Of a DNA stretch of 64,000 nt, positions 25,512-35,910 are shown one piece after another; the first letter of the stretch is position 1, and each line of letters begins with the position of its first letter. Below the pieces are notes generated by a model that was not told the DNA's origin, did not search any database, and saw only the letters and a program-made list of their open reading frames with translations. This DNA is from Morella rubra (lineage: Eukaryota > Streptophyta > Magnoliopsida > Fagales > Myricaceae): positions 24,554,252 through 24,618,251 of the forward strand of contig CM025850.1 of assembly GCA_003952965.2 (NCBI GenBank), read 5' to 3'. A program made the translations under genes and the position numbers.

Positions 25512-28500
25512 ATGGCTTCTGAAAACTTTGTGCAACCAGCTATTTCACGTTTTGATGGTCATTATGATCATTGGAGCATGTTAATGGAGAACTTTCTACG
25601 ATCCAAAGAGTATTGGCAGATTGTTGAAGTTGGAGTAGCAGAACCAATAATGGTTCTGTAATCACGAACCAGCAAAAAACTGATCTTGAAGGGCAGCGGT
25701 TGAAGGACCTTAAAGCAAAGAATTATCTCTTCCAAGCTATTGATCGCTCAATCTTGGAAACCATTCTTTGCAAGGACTCTGCCAAGCATATTTGGGATTC
25801 CATGAAGAAGAAGTACCAAGGATCAACCAGAGCAAAAAGGCACCAGCTTCAATCACTTCGTTCGGAGTTTAAAACACTTCGAATGAAATCAGGAGAGTCG
25901 GTTACAGATTATTTTTCAAGAACGATGGCAATCGTCAACAAGATGTGGATCCATGGCGACAAGACAACGAACGTCACGATTGTAGAGAAGATTCTTCGAT
26001 CGATGACACCAAAATTTAATTTTGTTGTCTGTTCTATAGAAGAAGCAAATGATATTGATGAAATTTCAATTGATGAATTACAAAGTTCTTTGTTAGTTCA
26101 TGAGCACAAGATAAACCCACAAGAGAAAGAGGAACAAGCATTGAAAGCCTCATCAGAAAATCAATCTACAGCAAGCAAAGCTGATAGAGGACGAGGTAGA
26201 GGCAGAGGTCGTGGTAGAGGAGGCAGAGAAAGCAATTATCATGGAAACCAACAACACCTTCAAGGAAGAGGAAAAGGACGTGGAGGCCATCACTCAAACA
26301 TTGATAGACCAAAGTCAGCAAACAAATCCAATGTGGAATGCTACAGATGTCATAGGTATGGCCATTATAAGTCAGAATGTTATACAAATTTAATAGACAA
26401 AATGGAGAAAGAAATAACTTTGCAGAAAAGGAAGAAGAAGTCTCTTTTTGATGGTGTGTCACGTGAAGGAAGAAACTCAACAAAACATGTGGTATTTAGA
26501 CACTGGCTGTAGCAACCACATGTGTGGAGATAAGAAGGTGTTCTCTGACTTGGACCAAACTTTTTGCAACACTGTTAAGTTTGGTGACAATTCTACAGTT
26601 TCTGTTATGGGAAAGGGAAAGGTAACAATCTAAACCAAAGGAAATTCCATTCACACTATCTCTAATGTTCTTTTTGTGCCAGATTTAAAGACAAACTTGC
26701 TTAGTGTGGGTTAGTTACAAGAAAAAGGATATGAATTTATATCAAAGATGGAGTATGTCAAATTCAAGATGCAAAGTTGGGCTTAATTGCTCAAGTTAAC
26801 ATGACAGCAAATCGATGTTCCCATTTATCTCACAACGCCACTCATTCATGTTTCTCAGCAACATTGAAGGATGGAAGGAATGGCTATGGCATTTTCGCTA
26901 TGGGCATCTGAATTTTGGTGGATTAAAAACACTACATCATAAGAACATGGTGAAGGTCTTCCTCAAATTACAGCTCCCTCTCAAGTATGTGAAGAATGTG
27001 TTGTTAGCAAACAACACCGTAATCAATTCCACAAGGAAAATCATGGAGAGGCAAAGAAGGCATTGGAGCTAGTTCATTTTGATCTTTGTGGGCCAATAAA
27101 TCCATCTTCCAATGGAGGTAATGGAGGTAAAAGATATTTACTTACCTTCATTGATGATTTTAGTCGAAAAACTGGGTTTATTTTTGCAAGAGAAGTCTGA
27201 AGCTTTTAGCCTTTAAAAGCTATAAAGCGCTTGTCGAAAAAGAAGTTGGCAGTCCCATAAAAATTCTTCGCACAGATCGTGGTGGAGAATATAACTCACA
27301 TGAATTTGCAAGTTTCTGTGAGCTCATGGAATCAAAAGGCAGCTTACAGCAGCTATACGCCCAGCAAAACGTTTGTGAAGGAAAATCGCACATTTCTAAA
27401 TATGGTACGAAGCATTTTAATAAGAGTGGCATTCCAAAAGTTTCTGGCCTGAAGCTGTTAATTGGAGCATTCATATATTGAATAGAAGTCCACACTTGTG
27501 TTCAAAATATGACACCAGAGGAAGCATGGAGCGGACGAAAACCAGCTGTTGATCACTTCAGAATTTTTGGGTGTGTTGCATATGCCCATATTCCAAATTA
27601 AAAGAGGAAGAAGCTAGATGACAAGGGAGAAAAATGTATTTTTCTTGGTGTTAGTGATCAGTCAAAAGCTTATAAGCTTTACAATCCTAACACTAAGAAA
27701 ATACTTATCAGTCGAGATGTTGTTTTTTATGAAGATAAAATCTGGGAATGGAACAAAAATGTAGTTAGAGAGCAAATTCCAACTAGTTTTGATGGAGAAG
27801 ATGGTGATGAAGCAAACCAGCCGCAGCAACACCTTGCTCCAGCAACTGATGCATTTGAGAATCCTCAAAATGAAACTCTTGTAGCCTCTGAAGTCATCCA
27901 ACAGCACCAGAAGCAGTAGCTGAATTCATTCTCATCGTGTTCGAAGGAGGCCAGCATGGATGTCTGATTACGAGGTAACTGGAATTGATCAAGATGAAGA
28001 CCCACTTACACATTTTGCTCTATTTTCAGATTGTGATCCTACACTTTCGAAGTGTTGTCAAAGAATCAAAATGGCGGAAGGCAATGGATGCTGAAATTGC
28101 AGCCATCGAAAAAAATGACACTTGGGAGTTATCTGATCTTCCAAAAGGGCACAAAACAATTGGTGTGAAGTGGATTTACAAGACAAAGTTGAAGGAAATG
28201 GTGAAGTTGACAAATACAAGGCACGCTTAGTAGGCTATAAGCAAGAGTTCGGTGTTGACTACAAAGAAGTATTTGCTCCTGTTGCACGGCATGATACAAT
28301 CAGATTAGTGATCGCTTTGGCATCACAAATTCATGGCCTATCTTTCAGATGGACGTGAAGTCGGCTTCCTTTCATGGAGACTTGGAAGAACAGGTATTCA
28401 TTGATCAACCTCCTGGTTATGTTAAGATTGGAAGATGAGCATAAGGTATATAAGTTAAAAAGGGCACTATATGGACTAAAACAAGCTCCAAGAGCTTGGT

Positions 28501-29566
28501 ATAGTCGTATAGAATGCTTATTTTTCCAAGGAGGGTTTTAAGAAATGTCCATATGAGCATACTCTTTTTACAAAGATAGAAGATGGAGGAAAAGTGCTCA
28601 TTGTTTGTTTATATGTTGATGATCTGATTTACACGGAAATAATAGAGCCATGTTTGAAAAACTTAAGAAGTCCATGATGGTGGAATTTGATATGTCTGAT
28701 CTTGGAATGATGCATTATTTTCTTGGCATAGAAATAATACAATCCTCTGCTGGTAACTTTATTTCTCAAAAGAAATATGTGCAAGAAATTCTAGACAGTT
28801 TCAAATGAAGAATTGCAATCCTGTAACACACCTACCGAAATGGGTCTAAAGCTTGTTAAAAATCCAGAAGGAAGAAAAGTTGATAGCAGTCTATACAAGC
28901 AAATTGTGGGGAGCTTGATGTATTTGACAGCAACAAGGCCAGATATAATGTATGGCATAAGTCTGATCAGCAGATACATGGAAAGCCCAAAGGAGATTCA
29001 TCTCTTGGCAGCAAAAAGAATTCTTTGATACTTGCAAGGTACTGTTAATTATGGGTTGTTCTACAAGAAGAGTGAAAAGTTCAGATTTGTTTGGCTTTAC
29101 AGACAGTGATTATGCTGGAGACATTGAGGATAGAAAGAGCACATCTGGATATGTTTTCATGATGGGATCAGGAGCAGTTTCATGGTCATCAAGGAAGCAG
29201 TCAATCGTAACCTTATCAACTACTGAAGCAGAGTTTGTAGCAGCAACAGGGTGTGCTTGTCAAGCAATTTGGTTGCGAAAGATTCTTGAAGAGCTGCATT
29301 TCAAGCAAGAAAGGCCTACTCCCATTTTTTGTGATAATAGTTCAGCAATAAAGCTCTCTAAAAATCCTGTTTTACATGGAAGAAGCAAGCATATTGATGT
29401 GAAGTATCATTTCTTGAGGAATCTCACAAGAGAAGAAACAATTGATCTCATAAATTGTAAGAGTGAAGACCAGGTTGCTGACATATTTACCAAGCCTCTC
29501 AAATTGGTAGCTTTTCAAAAACTAAGAAAGATGCTTGGAGTTTGCATTTTTGATAATCCAATTTGA
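25512..29566 (+). pseudogene. Broken Copia gag-pol region
   Basis: Fragments in order: gag (start 25512, frame broken near 25650; UBN2-type gag 25700-26100), an RG-rich basic linker and CCHC zinc knuckle (CYRCHRYGHYKSEC, about 26340-26380), the aspartic protease DTG motif (about 26500), the GAG-pre-integrase H...H region (about 26880-26960), integrase core pieces (about 27070-27600), reverse transcriptase (about 28080-28840, with YVDD near 28612), and an intact RNase H frame (29051-29566). Lesions include several frameshifts and in-frame stops, for example at about 25660, 26632, 26713, 27598 and 28804. No functional polyprotein is possible. Confidence 0.9.
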
Positions 29567-29608
29567 GGGAGCTAACCTTCAGTAAACTGAATGTTGAAAC
29601 ATCAGTTT

Positions 29609-29619
29609 AAGGGAGGGAT
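29609..29619 (+). other. Copia polypurine tract
   Basis: AAGGGAGGGAT lies immediately before the 3' LTR, as expected for plus-strand priming. Confidence 0.85.
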
Positions 29620-29853
29620 TGTTGGAAAAGTCAAGGTTGTTTTATCTGTTAATGTATGTGGCTTGTTTTTGGCCAAGTCTATAGGAGTAAATTGGGTTTT
29701 TACCGAGTCTTTTGTAAGTTAGCACTTTGTTAGGAGTTAATGGTGGCAGACTAGTTGTCAGTTGTTGTTGACTCTTTTAAATAGAGCCTTTTATTGGAAG
29801 TCATGTTATCGAATCGTTGAGAGCAATAAAAGTTCAGTTTCCAATACTCAACA
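29620..29853 (+). repeat. Copia 3' LTR
   Basis: 234 bp, followed by target duplication TATGC at 29854. An inverted copy lies at 63249-63482 as part of the palindrome. Confidence 0.93.
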
Positions 29854-30874
29854 TATGCGTAGGATCTTTAGGAATCTCAAATCTCGGCCGTAAGATCACC
29901 ATGAAAAACTCTTTTTCATTTAACTCCCTTATATTCTGTATTCTAAATTTATGGGCTTCTACAAATTGTGATCATGTCCATTAACATATCACAATTGACC
30001 CCTGAGAAAGTGAGACTATTTTTTGTGAAATCTCTTTTGCTAATAATTATTTGTTTATTTATCCTTCCATCATATTATATTCCACATGAGCTAGTAGGAT
30101 CGGAATAATATAACCTATTAAGTCCCTATCTCATATAATTCTTAATTCATAATCTGTAGCTTGTTGGACTCTCAAATTGTTTCTAAAAAAATTTTATAAA
30201 CATTTTTGAAAAATACTTTCGCAAAATATTTTTACAAAAGTCCACTGGCCAGTGATTTCTTTTCGAGTCCAACTCTATACAAATATATTGTCTCACAAAG
30301 AGACTGGTGAATTCATTGTTGAGCATTTACACAAGTTCATATATCATGTACAAGACCCAACGTTGTTTGGAATATTTGACATCGAAAGATCATCACCAAA
30401 TGACTCAGTTAAAGCACAAGTACACAATAAACAAACCTGTATAAACCTCTCAGGTCTAAGGATACAATAAACTAATTATGTTGAATACCTTCTCAACATC
30501 AATGATCACTTCTAAATGGTATTCATATTTGATCTCGTTCAGTGCACCTACTCATCTGCTTAAGGTCATACCTCAATGACGGAATCCATCATCCTATTTA
30601 ATAGAGGCACAACGAGTGTAGACCTATTTGTACGTGAGTATGTACCTCGGTTTAGAACAACTGTCAAGTGAACAAAGAATCAAAAAGTCATACTCTCCGC
30701 CTTTTGATTCATTAATCATTGGCATGACTTTTCTACAATTCACTTAACAACATAACTGTGTAACATCTTATGTTACAACATTATACCCAATAAGTAATAA
30801 ATACATGTGATGATAAAAGAAATAAGTATCTCATAATTATTATAATAACTGGTTTTTAGGGCATATTTCCAACA

Positions 30875-31102
30875 AAATCGTAATTTTAGAGACAAAAAAT
30901 AAATTTTCCAAAAAATTTCAAAAGAAGATGTAAAGTGTCAGAAATCAATATAGATAAGAGTTCAAAGTGTATTTATCCTTTTTATTTTATTTTTCTAATT
31001 TTTTAAGATTATATTTCACACTTGTTTAATTATCTTATTTTTTTATTTAAATATCAAACTACTAAACTTCACATATTACACTTTAAATTATTAATACATG
31101 TA
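30875..31102. other. AT-rich spacer
   Basis: Between the solo LTR and the fold-back element. No gene is seen. Confidence 0.4.
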
Positions 31103-31603
31103 AGGGAAAAAGTCACAGTTAACCCCATATTTATGGGCAAAAATTAATTTGGTACCTTCTATTTTGAAAATGGCTATTTGAGACCCTTAACTTTTGAAAA
31201 TCATCAATTCACGCCCCCCGTCCAAATTAGGCGTTAAGTCCTACGGAAAATATGCAAAATGACTGAAATGCCCTCCAAGACTAAATTTTAAAAAATAAAT
31301 AAAAATTTAAGAAATAAATTAAAAATAAATAGATTATTGAAATATAATTTCAATAGTTTTATTTAAAAAATATTACTTTTTTAAAAAAAATATCATATTT
31401 TTTTATTTAATTTTTAATTTTATCTTAGAGGGGCATTTTGGTCATTTTTCATGTTTTTCCGTCTAATTTAACACTTAATTTGGATGATGGGCATAAATTG
31501 ATGAGTTTCAAAAGTTAATGGTCTCAAATCACCGTTTTCAAAATAGCGGGTACCAGATTAATTTTTGCCCATAAATATAGGGGCTAACTATGACTTTTTT
31601 CCT
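31103..31603. mobile_element. Fold-back (MITE-like) element, left copy
   Basis: About 170 bp at each end are inverted copies. The left end starts AGGGAAAAAGTCACAGTTAA and the right end is the complement of AGGAAAAAAGTCATAGTTAG. Arms match over AT-rich and GTACC-containing blocks around an A/T-only middle. Flanks TACATGTA and TAAATGTA differ by one base and could be an 8-bp target duplication. No coding capacity. Confidence 0.75.
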
Positions 31604-31984
31604 AAATGTAACCTTGTCGCCCATGTTAGAATTGCACCAAATAGAACATCTATATCAATTATAATAGTAAAATCTTGATATAAGTTATAAAGTGTAAATT
31701 TATTGATAGTTTGAAACTTAATAAATTAGATTTAAGAATTTAGTGTAAAAACTGTAAATTTAATCCTACATATGTATTAAGGTATTAAGATTTTTGTCGA
31801 TCTATTTTTTAATTGGCATTGTATTAACACGTGAAAAATACAAGGTAAATTTAAAAAGATTTAAAACTCAATTGCCACGTGAAAAAACATATCCACCTAT
31901 CAGCCTAGATGGAATAAACTTTAAAACATTTAAGTACTTGATCTTTTATATATATAACATTTAGACACATTTACCATCTGGGAC

Positions 31985-32144
31985 CATCATGCTCAAGGCT
32001 TTAAATTCATGCATATGGGTTTAGTTCAAATAGCAACCACACCTCTCACACGACAAGGCTTGAATGCTTCTGTTCTTCTTTGTTTACGTGATGGTCGCCA
32101 TAATCAATTTGCCAATTCCTTACTCAATATAGTTGAATCTTCTT
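31985..32144 (+). pseudogene. Caulimovirid-like movement-protein relic, 5' piece
   Basis: One frame of this segment resembles the movement-protein domain (PF01107-like) found in plant pararetroviruses and their endogenous copies: a conserved block around TPLTRQGLN, then a conserved RDGRHNQF motif. It is cut by a LINE insertion at 32144, and the remainder of the domain follows at 33735. No coat-protein or polymerase frame of the same element is seen nearby. It is a dead relic. Recognition is from pattern memory, not a search. Confidence 0.6.
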
Positions 32145-33734
32145 GATTCAATTTGTTTGCCGAAATCTATGGGTGGCATTGGAGTTCGGGAAATTGCATG
32201 AGATCAATGTGGCACTTATGGCTAAGTTGGGCTGGCAATTTTGACATGACCCGAGCAGACTATGGGTGCAATTAGCCAAAGCCAAATACAGAAATCAATC
32301 TCCGATCCACCCCCCCTCCCCCCCGGTTTTAGGAAACTGCTCGGTATTTTGGGAAGAGTAATGTAAGGCGGCTCCTATTCTCCTTTCGGGTATTTGTCTT
32401 TGGCCGCGTAATGGAAGTTCAGTCCTGATTCGAGAGGACCCTTGGATTCCCGAAGGGGTCAATTTCAAACCAAATTGGAGGAGTGATACAGTGTTGGCTG
32501 ATTCGGTTACTGTGGTAAGTCAATTGGTGCGGGCTGAGGCTGGGAGTTGGAATGTGGATCTGCTACGGTATATGTTTGAGGAGGACTCGGTGGAAGCCAT
32601 TCTTAGGATGCCTATGCCGAACCCCTCTCTGGTTGACAAATGGATTTGGACTAAGGAAAGAAGTGGGTTGTTCTCAGTCAAGTCAGTAGTGGTGAATGCG
32701 CAGATCAGAAGAGCTCCCAAGTGTTCGGTGCTGGACGCTGAGACTTGGGAAAAACTGTGGAAGTTACCACTACAGGATTGTCTCAAACTGACCCTTTGGA
32801 AAGTAGCTTTCGGGGGCCATTAAAACCAGAGGCAGTTTAGGGAGGCTTCTCTACTGTGTTGATGATGATGCTTTCCTTTGTCCTCTTTGTCAGCAACGTC
32901 CTGAAGACACTATGCATTTATTCGTCAGCTGTAGTGTAGCAGCAATAGCATGGAGGGAGTCTCCATGGGCTATTCCTATGGATTCGCTGAATTTGGAGAC
33001 TTTGGGGGAGCTGATCAACACTGTGCTCAACGCGGACCGGATTTTGGCAGTAAGCAAAGGCAGCCTTAATGCCTTTGGTCTCAATGCTGCTATTGTTATT
33101 GATTGCATTTGGTTTTTGCGGAACCGTGTTGTTCATGATCAGGTGGAAGTGGATGTGGATGAGCTGGTGGTGTCTGTCCGCAGAAGCTTTTCTGAACATG
33201 CTTCCGCTTGGATCAATAAGGGTGGTCTCGGTGTACTGACGTGGTGCCCACCTCCTTTGGGGTGGTTGAAGTTGAATACGGATGTTGCTATTCTCGCAGT
33301 TCCCTCTGTATGGCCTACATGGAACGATTTGCTACTATGGACCCGCTGGTTGGGGAGGCTTGTGCTTTGCTTGAGGCGATTTTGTTGGCTCGTGAACGGA
33401 AGTGGGCTAAGGTTGTGTTCGAATGTGATTCTCTTGTGCTTTACAAAGAGGTCCTATCTTCGTCGCCACCTAGCTGGTGTATAGCCTCATTGGTTAAGAC
33501 GATTCGTGCTGGTTTGCTAGAGTTTAGAGAGTGGTGGGTTGCGTGGGTGCCTAGAAAGTGTAATCGCTTAGCCCACAGTCTTACAGCTTGGGTGGCGAGT
33601 CCTAGTTGTGTAGGGAGTTTTTCTGCTTTTTTATTCCCGAGCATATCCGGTTTTGTGATATGCGTGCTTGTTCCTTTTTTCCATAACTGGATGCGATCTT
33701 AGTCAACAAAAAAAAAAAAAAAAAAAATCTTCTT
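32136..33734 (+). mobile_element. 5'-truncated L1-type LINE, left copy
   Basis: The insertion 32145-33725 is flanked by the perfect 9-bp duplication AATCTTCTT (32136-32144, 33726-33734) and ends in a ~20-base A-tail. It begins in the C-terminal part of reverse transcriptase (MGGIGVRE near 32170), continues with the zf-RVT domain (32491-32823; DKWIWTKERSGLFSVKS), and ends in the RNase H-like domain (about 33350-33702; FECDSLVLYKEV, WVPRKCNRLAHSL). Frames are shifted between blocks. It landed inside the movement-protein relic. Confidence 0.88.
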
Positions 33735-34092
33735 TACGTCAAGGACTCATTTATTTTAACTGTTATCCTTGTTTCCCTCTCTCTTTATCTGATATGACAA
33801 TTTTACATTCTTTAATTTTAAATATTAAATCTTCAGGCTATGATATGATGGAAGGTGCTCAATACCTTGCTATCGTATATAGGCTCCATTATAAACTCAT
33901 GAAAACAACCTTAGACCCTTGGTCTAAAGTTCGCCCTCTTTCTGGTGAAACTTTACTTTTAAATACCAATATTGAATTTTCCAATATTACTATCCCTCGT
34001 ATGATAAAATAGGATGATATTATATTACATGATCAATGGAAACTTCTTTTAGTAGTTCCTCCTCCCAAAAAAGAAAATAAACAAATTCCAAA
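33735..34092 (+). pseudogene. Caulimovirid-like movement-protein relic, 3' piece
   Basis: This continues the domain begun at 31985, on the far side of the LINE. Visible motifs are YFNCYPCF, NIKSSGYDM and YRLHYKLM, characteristic of caulimovirid movement proteins. A stop occurs at about 34010 within what would be the continuing domain. The segment ends where the second LINE begins. Old endogenous copy, broken. Confidence 0.6.
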
Positions 34093-34099
34093 AAACCAC

Positions 34100-35910
34100 A
34101 CACAACAAACAAAATCTTAAGGCGGTTCAATGCCAGCATACAACCATGGTAAATCAAGAAAATGCTCAAAACTACGGGGATTGCCACCCAAGCTAAACTC
34201 GGCGGCGGCCCAACAAGCAAGGTGGTACACAGCCTCATTAGCACCTCGATGAACATGAACAGCTTTCCAACTCTTCAACTGACAACAAATGCCAACCACC
34301 TCCTGGATAGTAGGATGAATCCTCCACTCAGTGCGTACAAGATAACTATTGATCGCTTAATCACCAACTCTGAATCGCCTTCTAAAATAACCTCACTGAA
34401 ACCCATCTGCTTAGCAAACTCCACACCCAACTTTGCCGCCATCGCTTCACCTTCCAAAGACTGTACATCCTCTAGTTTCACGAAAGTAGACCCGTGAACA
34501 GCACCCAAGTGATCCCAAATAATGGCTGTAGCAACAACAAACTCATCTCACATAGCCACATCGACATTTACCTTAACCATCTCAGCGGGTGGAGATTGCC
34601 AGACGTGCTGTCTCCCACCAGTATGCACTTTATGTTTCCACGTATCCCAGTGCTCCCAACTGAGCTTGTGGACGTGGGAAGCTAGCTCACTCATGTCACA
34701 ACGCAACCCCTTATGGACCACTCAATTTCGTGCTGCCCATACCATGTCAATCGCATTGGCTGCATAGAGTTGAAACCGGTGCTGCTCCTCCAATAAAATT
34801 CCAATATACCTATATGGATGATAGATTTTCTTGATCCAATCCCTAATCGAACCCATCCCAAGCGTTAAGATATCAAGCTGCCAAGGAGATTCACTCCAGA
34901 TAGCTCTACTAAACGGACACACACGACAAATGCTTAGCTTTCTCATTTGAGTAGCCCCACCAGAAATTTTTCAAAACTCTATTAATCTCCTTACACCAAT
35001 TCTGAGGCAATAAATAGAAACTCATCAAATAAGATGGTAAGACAGTAGCAACCGCCTTAATCATTACTGTCCGCCCCACTTGAGATAGTGTCTTCGCCTT
35101 CCATCCCGAGATCTTGGTAAAAAATTTCTCTTTAATATCCTTAACAGCCCTCATCCGTACCCGAGGAAATAACAATGGAAGTCCAAGATGTTTGGCTTTC
35201 AAAGGAAGCTTTTTTAAGTGCAACTTATCCAAAATAGATAAAATAGCTTGACCCCGAAATTTTTTGCTAAAATGAACCAAGAATTTGTCCCTATTCAATT
35301 TTTATCCTGACCAAGCCATATATTTTGCAAGACATTCATCAAGCTTCATAGCCTCCCGATCAATCACCTTAGTAAATAAGAGTAGATCATCCGCAAACAA
35401 TAAATGAGAAATACTCGATGCATCACGTCCTACCTTAATACCTTGGAGATTTCCTCTTTGTTCCTCTCTGAGCAATAATCTCGACAATACCTTAGAGCAC
35501 ATAATAAATAGATAATGAGAGAAAGGGTCAACTTGTCAGATACCCCGTGAAGGTTGAAAATTTCCAAAAGGACTCCTATTGATAAGAACCAAAAAAGAAG
35601 AAGTAGAGATACATTGCTTAATCCAGTTAAGCCATATAGGACTAAACCCGAACATTTCAAACACCTTTAACACAAAACTTCACTCCACCCCATCATACGC
35701 TTTTTCCATATCCGTCTTAATAGCCATCCAGCCCCCTCTACCTTGCTTATGACTCATACCATGAAAAATCTCCGCGGCGACAGTATAATTATCTTGAATT
35801 GCTCATCCCGAAACAAAGGCAAGTTGGTAGGGAGATATAAGCTTGGGAAGAACCATTCTCAGCCGGTCCACCAGAGTACTGTTAAGGTACTTGATCTTAT
35901 ATACACCTTC
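34100..35910 (-). mobile_element. Second 5'-truncated LINE, minus strand, left copy
   Basis: Reading from 35910 leftward: middle of reverse transcriptase (LISPYQLAFVSG, then KTDMEKAYDGVE), the catalytic FADD motif (LLFADDLLLF, about 35370-35400), C-terminal RT (KHLGLPLLF; FWWGYSNEKAKH), an RNase H-like domain (VILEGDSELVIKRS, about 34350-34400) and its tail (VHVHRGANEAVYHLACW, about 34200-34250). Several stops and frameshifts are present. No clear A-tail is seen at the 3' end and no target duplication was found, so it may be older or itself truncated. Confidence 0.85.

Larger units (their letters stand above)
25180..29853 (+). mobile_element. Copia LTR retrotransposon, complete but decayed
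   Basis: Two 234-bp LTRs (25180-25413, 29620-29853) start TGTTG and end CAACA. They differ at about nine positions (near 4%), so the insertion is not recent. The 5-bp target duplication TATGC is perfect (25175-25179, 29854-29858). A primer-binding site complementary to initiator-Met tRNA (TGGTATCGGAGC) lies at 25415, and a polypurine tract AAGGGAGGGAT at 29609-29619. The order gag, protease, integrase, RT, RNase H places it in Ty1/Copia. The coding region is full of frameshifts and stops, so it is not autonomous. Confidence 0.95.
24970..30874 (-). mobile_element. Putative solo LTR split by a Copia insertion
   Basis: On the minus strand this starts TGTTGGAAATATGCCCTA at 30874 and ends TCGCTGCAAATCTTACA at 24970. 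It has TG...CA ends and a flanking 4-of-5 match (AAATT at 24965-24969, AAATC at 30875-30879). A 4.7-kb Copia element (25180-29853, plus its 5-bp target duplication) interrupts it, so the LTR itself is about 1.2 kb. It carries a promoter-like TATAAATAG (minus strand, about 25139-25147). No matching internal domain is seen, hence solo LTR. The ends are inferred from general LTR appearance. Confidence 0.6.

Noticed and set aside
30252-30470. 72-residue open frame, mirrored at 62633-62851
   Set aside because: Lies within the putative LTR and shows no protein-like character.
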